DNA from: Pseudomonadota bacterium
GTDB lineage: Bacteria; Pseudomonadota; Gammaproteobacteria; Steroidobacterales; Steroidobacteraceae
Length of the DNA stretch: 64,000 bases
Assembly (NCBI GenBank): GCA_023423935.1
Contig: JAFAEQ010000030.1
Span: 14,519 to 78,518 of the forward strand
Reading direction: 5' to 3'
Made by a program: the position numbers and the translations under genes. The notes beneath the pieces are model-generated. The model was not told the DNA's origin. It was given only the letters and a program-made list of their open reading frames with translations, and searched no databases. Of this stretch, positions 8,063 through 17,522 are shown piece by piece (the first letter of the stretch is position 1; each line of letters starts with the position of its first letter).

Positions 8063-9613
8063 TTACGGCGTCTTTATCTCGAGCCTGAGGCTCTGAATCG
8101 ACGCAGGTCGCGTCGGCGCCAGCAGGACCACACCGCCAACGCGTCCGCTCGCACAACGCCAGGTGAACTCGCCCGCGAGCGCTCCGGTCGCTTTGATCGC
8201 CGCATCGGTCGCGCACTCGCCCACTTTCTTTTTCAGCGTCGCCAGATCGCTCTGCCATCCAGCTGCATCGCGATCCATCAGAAAGTTCATGGCGAGATGC
8301 TGGCCCGCTACCGCAACATCGCCGCTGCGATAGATCTCACCCACCGCTGCATAAGCGCTCGCAAGATCCTCACTGATCGGCACCACGCGTTCCTTGAGCA
8401 ATCCGGCTTTCTTCAGTTCCACTGCCGCATCCCACACGGCGACTGACGGACCCGCATACGTTCGATTGGCAAACGCGAATACGCCCACTCCGTAATCCGG
8501 CATCAGCATGACGTGCGACCCATAACCCGGATAGCCGCCGCCATGATAGAGCGTGAGTCCGAGATCGCAGTCGACGGCAACCCACATGCCCATCCCGTAG
8601 GTCGCGACCTGCTTGCAGGACTGTGCACCCGAGCGTCCGAAGCGATCGCGCAGACGCGGAAAATTCAGACCCTGCACCAGCTCGCGCACCGTTGCGCGCT
8701 TGATCGGCCCCAGGTCCGCTTCGTCGCGCGCGGGCCAGGCCGACAACAGAAACGCAACCCATCGCGAGTAATCGTTCGCACTGGTTTGCAGTCCACCCAT
8801 TGCACCGAAAGCACCGTGCGCCATGGTCGGCTCGGCCTTCCATCGATCGTCTTCCCAGCGGTATCCCAGCGCGCGCCGCTCGCGAGGCGCCTCATCGACA
8901 ACGAAGCCCGACGAGCTCATGCCCAGCGGCTGCAGAATGGTCTTGCCAATGGTCTCGGCGTAGGGCTTTCGGGAAACGTTCGTGACGATGCGACCGAGCA
9001 TCGCGAATCCCAGATTCGAATACTCCATACCGAGACCCGGTGTGCGCGTGAATGGAACTCCCTCGCGCAGGAGTTTCGAGAATTCCTCTTCGGGAAGTGG
9101 CGTCTGCCGATCGCCCCAGGGATCGTCGGTCACGAGCCCGCCCGTGTGATTGAGCAGATCGCGCACACGAATCCGCGGCGAGTCCTGGGTGGGATAGTTC
9201 CAGCCGCGCATCTCGCGCACATAGGTTTCCGCAAGCTCATCGAGACGCAGCTTCCCGTCGTCGCGCAGCTTCAGAACAGTGAGCGCAGTGAAGGCTTTCG
9301 TCATCGATGCGATACGAAACAGCGTGTCTGCATCGACGGGACGCTTCGAATCCAGATCCTGAACGCCGAGACCTTTGACGTAAATCAAGCGGCCGTCGGA
9401 GACGATGCCGTATACGAGCCCGGGCACGTGCGCATCGAGCGCATAGTTGGCAAAGATCTCGTCGATTCGCGAGACGGTATCGCTCGGCAATGAACTGAAA
9501 GCTGCACCGTTCGCGTGCGTGAGCCCGCTCTGAAGCACCAGCAGCAGGATCAACGTCAGAACAAACCCGTGACTCCATCCGCTGTTACGCCTTGCATCGA
9601 TCGACGATCTCAT
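8063..9613 (-). CDS. Class C beta-lactamase-like serine hydrolase, exported
   Basis: A 516-residue protein. The chosen ATG is preceded by GAGGT with good spacing and gives a signal sequence (FVLTLILLLVLQSGLTHANG). The penicillin-binding/AmpC fold is shown by the catalytic SxxK as SMTK (Ser103, Lys106), by YSN (Tyr198) and by an HGG motif (LYHGGGYPGYGS). A C-terminal extension of about 110 residues follows the lactamase domain, as in the EstB/CubicO group of periplasmic esterases and peptidases. It may be an esterase, D-aminopeptidase or beta-lactamase; the sequence does not decide. The frame is open to 9712, but the upstream part does not look coding. Confidence 0.88.
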   Translation of the reverse strand: MRSSIDARRNSGWSHGFVLTLILLLVLQSGLTHANGAAFSSLPSDTVSRIDEIFANYALDAHVPGLVYGIVSDGRLIYVKGLGVQDLDSKRPVDADTLFRIASMTKAFTALTVLKLRDDGKLRLDELAETYVREMRGWNYPTQDSPRIRVRDLLNHTGGLVTDDPWGDRQTPLPEEEFSKLLREGVPFTRTPGLGMEYSNLGFAMLGRIVTNVSRKPYAETIGKTILQPLGMSSSGFVVDEAPRERRALGYRWEDDRWKAEPTMAHGAFGAMGGLQTSANDYSRWVAFLLSAWPARDEADLGPIKRATVRELVQGLNFPRLRDRFGRSGAQSCKQVATYGMGMWVAVDCDLGLTLYHGGGYPGYGSHVMLMPDYGVGVFAFANRTYAGPSVAVWDAAVELKKAGLLKERVVPISEDLASAYAAVGEIYRSGDVAVAGQHLAMNFLMDRDAAGWQSDLATLKKKVGECATDAAIKATGALAGEFTWRCASGRVGGVVLLAPTRPASIQSLRLEIKTP

Positions 9614-9735
9614 CGGTACCTCGAACTGCAACCGCATCTGATCGGATAGTAGGGCCTGCTCATACTGAATTGATACTCTGAGTGTCGCTCTCGAGCGCCG
9701 GCCCGCCGACACGATCGCAGCGCGCCTCCATTAGA

Positions 9736-10281
9736 ATGCGTTCAACTATGAGCACACGCTTCGAACCTACCATCCGTCGAGCGACCGCGGCAGACGCAGC
9801 GGCGCTTGCAGCACTCGGCGCCGAAACGTTCACCGAGACATTCGGCCATCTCTACCCACCGGAAGATCTTCAGGAATTTCTCGCTCGCAGTCATTCAATC
9901 GAAGCCTGGACTCGCTCTCTCAACGATCCAGGGCGCGGGGTGTGGCTGGCGATGCTCGGGCAGGAGCCGATCGGCTTCATCAGCGTCGGCGCATGCAAGC
10001 TGCCTGTCGAAAATCGCGAGGCGAGCGCCGGCGAGGTCCAGCAGCTCTATGTGGTCTCCCGACACCACAACCTGCGTCTTGGCTCGCGCTTGATGGATCT
10101 GGGTCTGCAATGGCTCGAAACCGAGGGTCGCACGCCGATCTATATCGGGGTTTGGTCGGAGAACTTCGGCGCGCAACGCTTCTACGGCCGCTACGGGTTT
10201 ACCAAAGTCGGCGAGTACGGATTTCCGGTCGGCAAGACCGTCGATCACGAATTCATCCTGAAGCGACCGCTCAGCACATAG
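9736..10281 (+). CDS. GNAT-family N-acetyltransferase
   Basis: About 181 residues with the GNAT core. The N-terminal part (IRRATAADAAALAALGAETF) is typical of the family. The acetyl-CoA loop is degenerate (SRHHNLRLGSRLMDLGLQWL, matching R/QxxGxG/A only approximately), and motif B is FYGRYGFTKVGEYGF. The protein is cytoplasmic with an unknown amine substrate. An ATG at 9748 is an equally good start; neither has a strong ribosome-binding site. It is divergent from the beta-lactamase-like gene. Confidence 0.88.
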   Translation: MRSTMSTRFEPTIRRATAADAAALAALGAETFTETFGHLYPPEDLQEFLARSHSIEAWTRSLNDPGRGVWLAMLGQEPIGFISVGACKLPVENREASAGEVQQLYVVSRHHNLRLGSRLMDLGLQWLETEGRTPIYIGVWSENFGAQRFYGRYGFTKVGEYGFPVGKTVDHEFILKRPLST

Positions 10282-10288
10282 TTCATGA

Positions 10289-10590
10289 ACTAGTGGACTG
10301 TAACGACTGATTCGAGAGTGCTGCTTTGGTCGTCATTCCGGATTCCCGTCGGTGACAGGGCTGGACCCCGGCCTTCGCCGGGGTGACCCCTTTAGGGCCT
10401 TCGCCGGGGTGACCCCTTTAGGGCCTTCGCCGGGGTGACCCCTTTAACGGCGTTCGCCGGGGTGACCCCTTAACGGCCTTCGCCGGGGTGACCCCTTTAG
10501 GGCCTTCGCCGGGGTGACCCCTTAACAGCCTTCGCCGGGGTGACATCAATGCCGGGGTGATATCAATACTGAATCGGCTGTTACAGGTCA
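10289..10590. repeat. MITE-like intergenic element, copy 1, with one arm amplified seven-fold
   Basis: Bases 10289-10336 are identical over 48 bases to 35129-35176. From 10370 a 26-bp unit containing GGCCTTCGCCGGGGTGACCC is repeated seven times (one unit is 27 bp), ending near 10552. The tract ends with GAATCGGCTGTTACAG, an imperfect inverted copy of the head (CTGTAACGACTGATTC). The unit resembles the REP-like words common between proteobacterial genes. No protein-coding content is supported. Confidence 0.85.
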
Positions 10591-11178
10591 CGACACCGCC
10601 TCGCGAGTGCTCCCGTAACGCGCAAAGGAACTTGTCGCGCGAGCGCCGCATTGCGAAAGGTCGAAACAGCTCCCGAGTACGGAATTGCTGAGACCCGTCC
10701 CGTGATCAAGGCGCTTCAAGTCGATTCATCTCATCGACCACTGCCGAAAGCTCAGTGGCGCCTGCGCAAGCACGGACCGGCTCGACTCGTCCCCGCCGTC
10801 GTCAACAACGGCATCGCTCCCTCCCGCAGCTACTCGAGCTCGATGCTCGCCAACACCTGCTGCACAGCCTTGCTCTCGCAGGGCGCACCTGTCTCTCCGC
10901 CCTAGGGAAGCTCTGATCTATCGACTTCGCTGACCTTCGCAAGTCTGCAACTGGTTGAAATGCTTCGGTGGGCGAAGCAACTTTGGTTGCGAATGGCGAT
11001 TGATCAGAGAGGTTAATGGCGCGCAAGCCCAGCGCGAATCGAGCACGAAGCTCTGTTCGAATGAACGCGCTGTCGCCTGATCGGCTGCAGCTTCGTTTCG
11101 CATTGCCCGTGAGACTTGAACGTGAGAGCGCATTCCATCGATCGCTCTTCGGACGTCGCTCGTCCCGAAGACAGCGGA
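10591..11178. other. Intergenic stretch with a diverged palindromic element
   Basis: I see no convincing gene. An 84-codon open frame at 10651-10905 has no ribosome-binding site and no protein-like composition. Bases 10905-11010 are a diverged palindromic element described separately. Confidence 0.5.
10905..11010. repeat. Palindromic dispersed element, diverged copy
   Basis: GGGAAGCTCTGATCTATCG near 10906 continues as CGCTGACCTTCGCAAG, and the right end (CGATTGATCAGAG) is an imperfect inverted copy of the left end. The left half matches the reverse complement of the right half of the element at 23127-23208. Confidence 0.65.
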
Positions 11179-12321
11179 ATGAATCGAGCGCGACCGAATC
11201 CGGCCGTGAGCGGTTCCGCGGAGCGGATAGCAGCCATCGATGCCGCGCGCGGCGTGGCAATGATCCTGGTGTGCGTCAGTCACATCCGGATTCATTTCGT
11301 CGATACGGCGCCTTCCCTTTATTGGGCGCTGACATTCGTCAGCCGGATCGCGACGCCGACGTTCTTGCTGCTCAGCGGATTCGTAGCGGCGTATGTTCTT
11401 TCGTCCGACCGCGCGGATGTACGCATCCGACTCATCGATCGCGGGCTGTGCGTGCTGCTGGTCGGGCACTTCGCACTGAATCTCGAGGATCTGCGCGAGG
11501 TGGATCCGTGGCTCTGGATCTTCGGGCGCGTCACGGTGACCGATGCGATCGGACTGTGCCTGATCATCGCACCGCTCGCACAGCGCCTTGCGACAGGCTC
11601 TCTGGCCATTCTCGGTATCGCTTGCGTCGTGCTGTCCTGGCCGATTGCAATGACGCTTGCGCCGGAATCATCGTTGGGTGGGTACGCGGCCGCCGCATTC
11701 TTCGCCGTACGCAGCGAAGAGAACGCCCTGATCGACGCGGCGATCGCTCCGTACCTGGGCGCATTCATGCTGGGCATGGCGCTGAGCAAATACACACTCG
11801 CGGACCTGCGCAACCAGCGCACGCATCAGGCCATGCGCAAGCTCGCGCTGTACGGAACTGCGGCTCTGATTGTCGTCGCACTGGGCATGGGAGGTTGGAT
11901 CGGGCTCAAAGCTGCGGGCATGACGCCTTCCGATCCGCAAACCGTCGAACTGCTGCGACGCGCGCTGGATCCCAGATCCAAACTTCCGCCCGCCCCCGCC
12001 TATCTCGCGCTCTATGGGGGCACCGGGCTGCTGATCGCTGCCATTTTTCTCAACGCACGGCCACGTTCGATCGTGGAACCCATCGTCCAATGGACTTCGA
12101 CGCTCGGCCGCGCATCGCTGATGTGCTTCATCGTGCAGGACTGGATTTTGCGACTCGTGCCCGCCGTCACCGGTATCGAACAGAAAACCTCGATGGCGTT
12201 CTGGTTCGCCTATCTGTTACTGACAGTGTGGATCCTGCATTGGCTTGCGACGCGCTGGGACACCGCACGCGCGAACAGATTCCTGACGGTCGGCCTCAGA
12301 CCGCGGCCCTTCATGGCTTGA
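11179..12321 (+). CDS. Multi-pass membrane protein, acyltransferase-3/DUF1624-like
   Basis: About 380 residues with ten or so membrane helices. The first helix carries AAIDAARGVAMILVCVSHIR, the pattern by which integral acyltransferases and the heparan-glucosaminide acetyltransferase-like DUF1624/OpgC group begin, followed by FLLLSGFVAAYVL. It probably transfers or presents acyl groups to a glycan or lipid on the outer side of the inner membrane; the substrate is unknown. The ATG at 11179 was chosen; an upstream TTG at 11116 would add 21 residues. It ends 26 bp before the convergent efflux operon. Confidence 0.82.
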   Translation: MNRARPNPAVSGSAERIAAIDAARGVAMILVCVSHIRIHFVDTAPSLYWALTFVSRIATPTFLLLSGFVAAYVLSSDRADVRIRLIDRGLCVLLVGHFALNLEDLREVDPWLWIFGRVTVTDAIGLCLIIAPLAQRLATGSLAILGIACVVLSWPIAMTLAPESSLGGYAAAAFFAVRSEENALIDAAIAPYLGAFMLGMALSKYTLADLRNQRTHQAMRKLALYGTAALIVVALGMGGWIGLKAAGMTPSDPQTVELLRRALDPRSKLPPAPAYLALYGGTGLLIAAIFLNARPRSIVEPIVQWTSTLGRASLMCFIVQDWILRLVPAVTGIEQKTSMAFWFAYLLLTVWILHWLATRWDTARANRFLTVGLRPRPFMA

Positions 12322-12347
12322 GCGAGCGACGTCGGGTCATCCGGCCA

Positions 12348-13421
12348 TCATCGACGCTTGATCTTCTCGCTCTCGGACAAGCCCGACACCACTTCGATAT
12401 GGATGCCATCCGACAGACCCGTAGTGATCGGGCGCTTTTCGAACTGCTGCGGCGCCGTCTCGACTTCGACGAACGTGCCGGCGTCATCGATGAGCAGATT
12501 GCCTTCGTTGATGGCGAGCGCGTTCTCACGCCTGTCGAGCACGATATCCGCATTCGCGCTGTAGTTCGAACGCAGGAACAGTTCCTTGTCCAGCTGCACG
12601 GCCGCGCGGATCGTGAACTTGATTGCGCCCTGATCGGTGACGCCTTTCGGGGCGATGTACTCGAGCGTCGCCTTGAAAGGCTTGCCTTCCAGCGCGCCGA
12701 CGTTCAGCAAGAGCTCCATGCCTTCCTTCAACTTGCCGACCTCGGATTCATCGACCAACCCTTCGAAGATCATGTCGTTCATGTCGGCCATGGTCGCGAC
12801 CGTCGTACCCGACTGGAACGTGCTGGTCTCCACGATGAAGGCTCCTTCCTTGTTCGGCAGATCGAGGATCATTCCGTCGATCGTCGCAGGGATCATGTTG
12901 GAGACTTTGTCCGAATCCTTCGTCGCACCGGTCTTCAACAGCAGCAACGCATTCTCGGCTGAAGCCACGGCTTCCTTCTGCAGATCGTAGTTGGTGAGGT
13001 ACTGGTTGTACTGCGACTCGGAGATTACTTCCTGCGTGCGCAGGCGCTTGTAGCGCTCGAGATCCGCGGCCTGGTTCTGCAGATTGATCTTCGCCGCCAG
13101 CAGCTGCGCTTCCGCACTGTTGAGGTTGATCATGTTCGGTCGCAGCGCGATGCGCGCGATGATGGCGCCCGCCTTCACCGTCTGACCCGCCACGACATAG
13201 AGTCGCTCGACAATGCCCGAAACCTGCGCCTTGATCTCGATCTCGCGTCGCGGGATGACTTTGCCGATCGCGACCGTCTTCTTCACGATGCTCATGCGCG
13301 TCGGCGCATCGAGCTGAAACACTGCGGGCGGCTGATGCGACTTTTTATAGAGAAAGACCAGCGTGCCCACGAACAGCACGCCGATCGCCGCCAGTACCAC
13401 CCACTTGATCATCTGTTTCAT
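12348..13421 (-). CDS. HlyD/MacA-type periplasmic adaptor (membrane-fusion protein)
   Basis: A 357-residue adaptor with an N-terminal anchor (WVVLAAIGVLFVGTLVFLY). It has a lipoyl/barrel-sandwich half (VSGIVERLYVVAGQTVKAGA), a helical hairpin of about 70 residues (SAEAQLLAAKINLQNQAADL) and later beta-barrel parts (FEGLVDESEVGKLKEGMELL). It is the last gene of an operon with an ATPase and two FtsX-like permeases, so it should link them to an outer-membrane channel such as TolC, as MacA does; no channel gene is in the window. The substrate could be a drug, peptide or lipid. Confidence 0.92.
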   Translation of the reverse strand: MKQMIKWVVLAAIGVLFVGTLVFLYKKSHQPPAVFQLDAPTRMSIVKKTVAIGKVIPRREIEIKAQVSGIVERLYVVAGQTVKAGAIIARIALRPNMINLNSAEAQLLAAKINLQNQAADLERYKRLRTQEVISESQYNQYLTNYDLQKEAVASAENALLLLKTGATKDSDKVSNMIPATIDGMILDLPNKEGAFIVETSTFQSGTTVATMADMNDMIFEGLVDESEVGKLKEGMELLLNVGALEGKPFKATLEYIAPKGVTDQGAIKFTIRAAVQLDKELFLRSNYSANADIVLDRRENALAINEGNLLIDDAGTFVEVETAPQQFEKRPITTGLSDGIHIEVVSGLSESEKIKRR

Positions 13422-13460
13422 GTGCTTTTCTTCTCGAATGAAAAATCCTTGGGCGATGCG

Positions 13461-14724
13461 CTATTCGTCCTGTAGCGCACTGATCGGATTCACCGCGGCA
13501 GCCTTTGCGGCCGGCATCAGCGATGCGAGCAGACCTGCGATCACGAGCACGACGAGCGCCACGATCGCCGTCCTGAAGTCGATTTCCGGACTGGCAAAAA
13601 AGCCGTTGCCGCCGCTCGCTTCCAGCATTCTTGCAACACCCTCCAGCAGGAACGCACCGACCACGAGACCGCTATAGCCGGCGACTGCAGTGATGAAGAG
13701 CGATTCCTGCAGGATCATGCCCACGATCGAAGCGGGCGTTGCACCGAGCGCCTTGCGCAGGCCAATCTCCCGAGTACGCTCCTTCACGACGATCAGCATG
13801 ATGTTGCCGACGCCGATCGCGCCCGCGAAGATCGTCCCGATGGCGACGACCCTGCTGAACACCTGGATACCGGCGAACAGTCCCTGCAATTTGTCGTACT
13901 CATCCTGCATGTTGAAGCTGCGGAAAACGCCTTTGTCGTCCGGGCTCACTTTCTTGATCTGAGCCAGATACTTCTTCACGTCCTCCTCCGCGACGCTCGC
14001 ATGGATTCCCGGCTTCGGAATCACGATGAAATTGTCGACCCAGCCGACCTGATTGAAGGCATAGCGCAGCGTGTCGTTGGGAAGAAAGCTTTTCTCTTCC
14101 GCCCGCTGCTCGTTGCCTCGCTCCAGAGTTTCGAACACGCCGATGACGGTGAAACTGATGCCGTTGATGATGATCTCCTCACCGAGCGGGCTCTCATCCT
14201 TCTCGAACAGCTGATCCTTTACGCGTCGACCGATCAGAACCACTTTGCGGCGCTGCTGCTCATCCAGTGCATTGATCGAACGCCCCTGAGTGATGCGCAC
14301 GGCCTGGATCTTTTCGATGTCCTGGAAACCGCCCTGCACGCTGAACGCACCGCTTCTGGATTTACGTACCGTGTAGGGAGGGGAGCCACCCCATAGGCCG
14401 ATGGAATTCTGACCTTTCACCATCGCCACACTGGGAACGTTCCTGGCGATGGCATCGACATCGCCAGGCTGAAACAGGATTTCGCGCCCTATCGGCATGC
14501 CCTGATAGGGCACCTGCGTCTTACCTTGCGACCAGACGTTCGCGAAATTGGAGATACGCGGGAAGCCCCTGATTTGCGCCGCGCTCGAGTCCTTTGCCCG
14601 CTCCGAGAAGAACGGTCAGCATGAAGATGCCCCAGAAAACACCGAACGCCGTCAGCGCGGTGCGCAGCTTGTGCTGCTTCAGGGTGCTGAAGATCTCCTG
14701 CCATTTTTCCGTATCGAACAACAT
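13461..14724 (-). pseudogene. MacB-type ABC permease, frameshifted near its N-terminus
   Basis: Two frames make one protein. The first, from 14724, carries the N-terminal helix (LRTALTAFGVFWGIFMLTVL) and reaches a stop at 14521. The second, to 13461, carries the periplasmic domain and the FtsX helices (GVGNIMLIVVKERTREIGLR). The total length is one base more than a multiple of three. In the C-run at 14566-14569 (GGGG on the coding strand), removing one base restores a continuous frame (QGFPRISNFANVWSQGKTQV) and gives about 420 residues, close to the 412 of the sister permease. The domain is otherwise intact, so this is either a recent lesion or a sequencing error. Confidence 0.85.
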
Positions 14725-14727
14725 GCG

Positions 14728-15966
14728 TCACTCGGCACGCATCGCTTCGATCGGCGTGATCCTGGCCGCGCGCAGCGCTGGCAGCAGTCCTGCCAGAATG
14801 CCGACGCCAATCAACAGCAGGATTGCTGTTATCGCGACCTGGAAATCCACCTCGGGATTCATGAAGTACGGCAACTGCGCGCCAGCACTGCGCAGGCCGA
14901 ACGCAGCGAGCTCGAGCAGTCCGATGCCGAGCAGCAGCCCAAGGTAGCCCGCCACACTCGTCACCAGCGTCGACTCGAGCAGCAAGGTGCTCACGATCGA
15001 AAGCGGCGTGGCGCCCAATGCCTTGCGAATGCCGATCTCGCGGGTGCGTTCTTTCACCGTGATGATCATGATGTTGCTGATGCCGACGATGCCGGCGGTC
15101 AGCGTGCCGAGACCGACGAACCAGATGAACACGTTGATGCCGGTGAACAGTCCGGTGACGCGCTGCGCCGGCATCGCCATGTTGAAAGAGTTGATGCCAC
15201 GATTGTCCTGGGGCGCGACATCGTGCCGACGCTTCAACAATGCGAGCACGCGTTTTTCCAGCTCCAAACCATCCACACCGGGCTCGGGCCGCAACCAGAC
15301 CAGATCGACACGATCTCCGCCGCCGTACATCTTGCGGTGAGTGCTGACCGGCATGAATACGGCTTCCGAATTACGACCGTTGTTGCCTTTGTCGTAGAAC
15401 ACACCGGTGACCTTCATCACGACATCCTTCACGCGCACTTCCTTGCCGAGCGGATCCACACCTTTCGGGAACAGCCGCTCGACCACTGCCGTGCCGATCA
15501 CGACGACTTTGCGAATCTCCTCGACATCGAGCGGATTCGGTTTACGTCCGAACAGAAACGGCACGTCGTCCTTGACCTGAAAGTACTCATCCGGGATGCC
15601 GCGAATCTGAGCCATCGCGTTCTTGCCCTCGAAGCTCACCATCCCATCACCTGTCGCTCGTTCGCCGGCGATCACACCGATGCCGGGCACCTGCATCTTC
15701 ACAGCATCGATATCGGCTTGATCCAGCTGAATGTGACGCCCGATCCCCATGCCCCGGTACGCGAAGGTCGTCTCGCCGGTCCAGATGACGACGAAGTCGA
15801 GACGATCCGAGCCGAAGCCCGCCATCACGCCGTTCTGCATTCCGCGACCGAACCCGAGCAGCAGGATCAGCATGAAAATGCCCCAGAACACCCCGAACGC
15901 CGTGAGCAGCGTGCGCAGCTTGTTCTGTCGCAGCGTGAACAGGATTTCCTGCAAGCCGTCGAGCAC
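14728..15966 (-). CDS. MacB/FtsX-type ABC transporter permease
   Basis: A 412-residue permease with one N-terminal helix (LLTAFGVFWGIFMLILLLGF), a large periplasmic MacB_PCD domain, and three C-terminal helices with the FtsX signature (GISNIMIITVKERTREIGIR, then KALGATP). It lacks its own ATPase domain, which is encoded two bases upstream. It is paralogous to the next gene, so the pair probably forms a heterodimer. Mechanotransmission-type export of a periplasmic substrate is known for the family. Confidence 0.93.
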   Translation of the reverse strand: MLDGLQEILFTLRQNKLRTLLTAFGVFWGIFMLILLLGFGRGMQNGVMAGFGSDRLDFVVIWTGETTFAYRGMGIGRHIQLDQADIDAVKMQVPGIGVIAGERATGDGMVSFEGKNAMAQIRGIPDEYFQVKDDVPFLFGRKPNPLDVEEIRKVVVIGTAVVERLFPKGVDPLGKEVRVKDVVMKVTGVFYDKGNNGRNSEAVFMPVSTHRKMYGGGDRVDLVWLRPEPGVDGLELEKRVLALLKRRHDVAPQDNRGINSFNMAMPAQRVTGLFTGINVFIWFVGLGTLTAGIVGISNIMIITVKERTREIGIRKALGATPLSIVSTLLLESTLVTSVAGYLGLLLGIGLLELAAFGLRSAGAQLPYFMNPEVDFQVAITAILLLIGVGILAGLLPALRAARITPIEAMRAE

Positions 15967-15968
15967 GG

Positions 15969-16670
15969 CTATCCGACCTCGACGGCTGTCGACTGCCCGA
16001 CTTCGTCGGCGGAAGTCACGAGGCCGTCCCTGAGCACGATCTGACGATCCGTCTGGTCGGCCACATCCTGTTCGTGCGTGACGATGACGAGGGTGTTGCC
16101 GAGCCGGTGAATCTCCTTGAGCAGCGACATGATCTCCTGCGTGGTACGGCTATCGAGCGCACCCGTAGGTTCGTCGGCCAGAATGACTTTGGGCTTGCAC
16201 ACGAGCGCGCGCGCAATGGCGACGCGCTGTTTCTGTCCGCCCGAAAGCTCGTTGGGCATGAACTGGCGACGATCGGTGAGCCCGACCCGATCGAGATACT
16301 CTTCCGCGACCCGATTGCGTTCTCTGCGCCCGACCCCCTGGTAGTACAGCGGCAAGGCGACGTTCTCGAGCGCGTTCTTGAAGGGCAGCAGATTGAAGGA
16401 CTGGAACACGAAACCGAGCAGCCGGTTACGCAGACGCGCGGCCTCGGTTTCGTTCAGGCGCCCCACCGGTTGACCGCCCAACAGGTAGGTGCCGCTATCG
16501 AAGGAATCCAGGACACCCAGAATATTGAGCAGGGTCGATTTGCCCGAGCCGGACGAGCCCATGATGGAAACGAGCTCGCCCTCGCGAATGTGCAGATCGA
16601 TGCCTTTCAGGACATGCAGCGGCTGCTCCCCTGAACGGTAGTACTTATGTATGCCGCTCAGTCTGATCAT
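15969..16670 (-). CDS. ABC transporter ATP-binding protein, LolD/MacB type
   Basis: A 233-residue ATPase. Walker A is GSSGSGKST (residues 38-46), the Q-loop is in FVFQSFNLLP, the signature is LSGGQKQR (about 142-149), Walker B is VILADEPTGALD, and the H-loop is in VIVTHEQDVA. This pattern is the LolD/MacB/FtsE subgroup that powers FtsX-type permeases. It is the first gene of the efflux operon and its stop is separated from the first permease start by two bases. The promoter should lie in the 267 bp shared with a divergent receiver-like gene. Confidence 0.95.
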   Translation of the reverse strand: MIRLSGIHKYYRSGEQPLHVLKGIDLHIREGELVSIMGSSGSGKSTLLNILGVLDSFDSGTYLLGGQPVGRLNETEAARLRNRLLGFVFQSFNLLPFKNALENVALPLYYQGVGRRERNRVAEEYLDRVGLTDRRQFMPNELSGGQKQRVAIARALVCKPKVILADEPTGALDSRTTQEIMSLLKEIHRLGNTLVIVTHEQDVADQTDRQIVLRDGLVTSADEVGQSTAVEVG

Positions 16671-16937
16671 GTCCCCCCCTCTCCATGACAGGCATCCTCC
16701 CCGACATCCCAGCCTTGGAGCCTGCAGGATCCATTCAGTTCAGCGGCCGGCCCGAAATCCGCTTCATTTCCGCTCTTGAGGCTGTTCAGTTCTTCGGATC
16801 ACGGCGCGGAACATCGTAATCCGCGACCCTGGACCCCGTGAGTATTCCCGTACAGCCATTCGGCAGAACGCCGCTTTCTGGCTGCGTCCTGCCATGCGAT
16901 ATGTATGTACCTGGCCCGCCTTCCTGGAAAGGACTCG

Positions 16938-17324
16938 ATGACCGCCCACGCGCACGCGTTGCTGATCTCCGGTGACTCCGTATCGCGCGATCGTTTCGCG
17001 CGACTGACCCGATCCGCCGGTCTGCACCTGAGAACCGTGGATTCCTGTGAAGCCGCCAGCATCGAGCTCATGAATTCCAATGGCGAGTTCATGGTCGTGA
17101 TCCTCGACGGCAAACTGCCGGACGCGGACGCCCTCGAGTTCCTCGCGGAGTGCAAGCGCGCGCATCCTCGCTGGATCTGCACCGTCTTCATCAGCACCGA
17201 CGATGGCGAACAGGACCGGGCCCTTGCCGCGGGCACGGAGATCTATTGCACGGAGCATTGCACGGACGAAGAGCTCGCCTCGAGACTCGAGACGGCCCGC
17301 CACATTGCCGCGCTGACGGACTGA
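16938..17324 (+). CDS. Degenerate receiver-domain protein
   Basis: A 128-residue CheY-like protein starting at an ATG after GGAAAGGA. The acceptor Asp is present (VVILDGKLPD), but the acidic pair after beta1 is reduced (LLISGDSVSRD) and the conserved beta5 Lys-Pro is missing (EIYCTEHCTDEEL). Loss of the Lys usually prevents the normal phosphorylation switch. It stands alone with no kinase next to it and is divergent from the efflux operon. Confidence 0.75.
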   Translation: MTAHAHALLISGDSVSRDRFARLTRSAGLHLRTVDSCEAASIELMNSNGEFMVVILDGKLPDADALEFLAECKRAHPRWICTVFISTDDGEQDRALAAGTEIYCTEHCTDEELASRLETARHIAALTD

Positions 17325-17522
17325 GCTCGGTCGCGCAGCCCATCCAGCACCACGCGCCCCGAAGGCGGCCGATCCACTTCGATCGACGCGCTTGCATTTT
17401 CCTTCGCGCGCAGTCCAAATCGGCCCCGCCTCCTTGCAGTCAAGACGATCGCGACAGGAAGTCGGCTGACCGTTCCTGCCGCTTTCACATGCAGTTGCCA
17501 ACTCAATCGCAAAGGAACTTCG

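Noticed and set aside
10371..10552. Possible CRISPR array
   Set aside because: The 26-bp units are directly adjacent with no unique spacers, and no cas gene is present.
10418..10651. Open frame on the minus strand with repeated KGSPRRRP-like words
   Set aside because: It is a translation of the 26-bp repeats.
10651..10905. 84-codon open frame in the repeat region
   Set aside because: No ribosome-binding site, no family, and unlike a folded protein.
11016..12962. 648-codon open frame on the plus strand
   Set aside because: It is very Arg-rich and overlaps the acyltransferase-like and adaptor genes, both of which have clear domains; it is a GC-rich shadow.
14548..16044. 498-codon open frame antisense to the ABC permease and ATPase
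   Set aside because: His/Arg/Gln-rich shadow of three well-supported genes.
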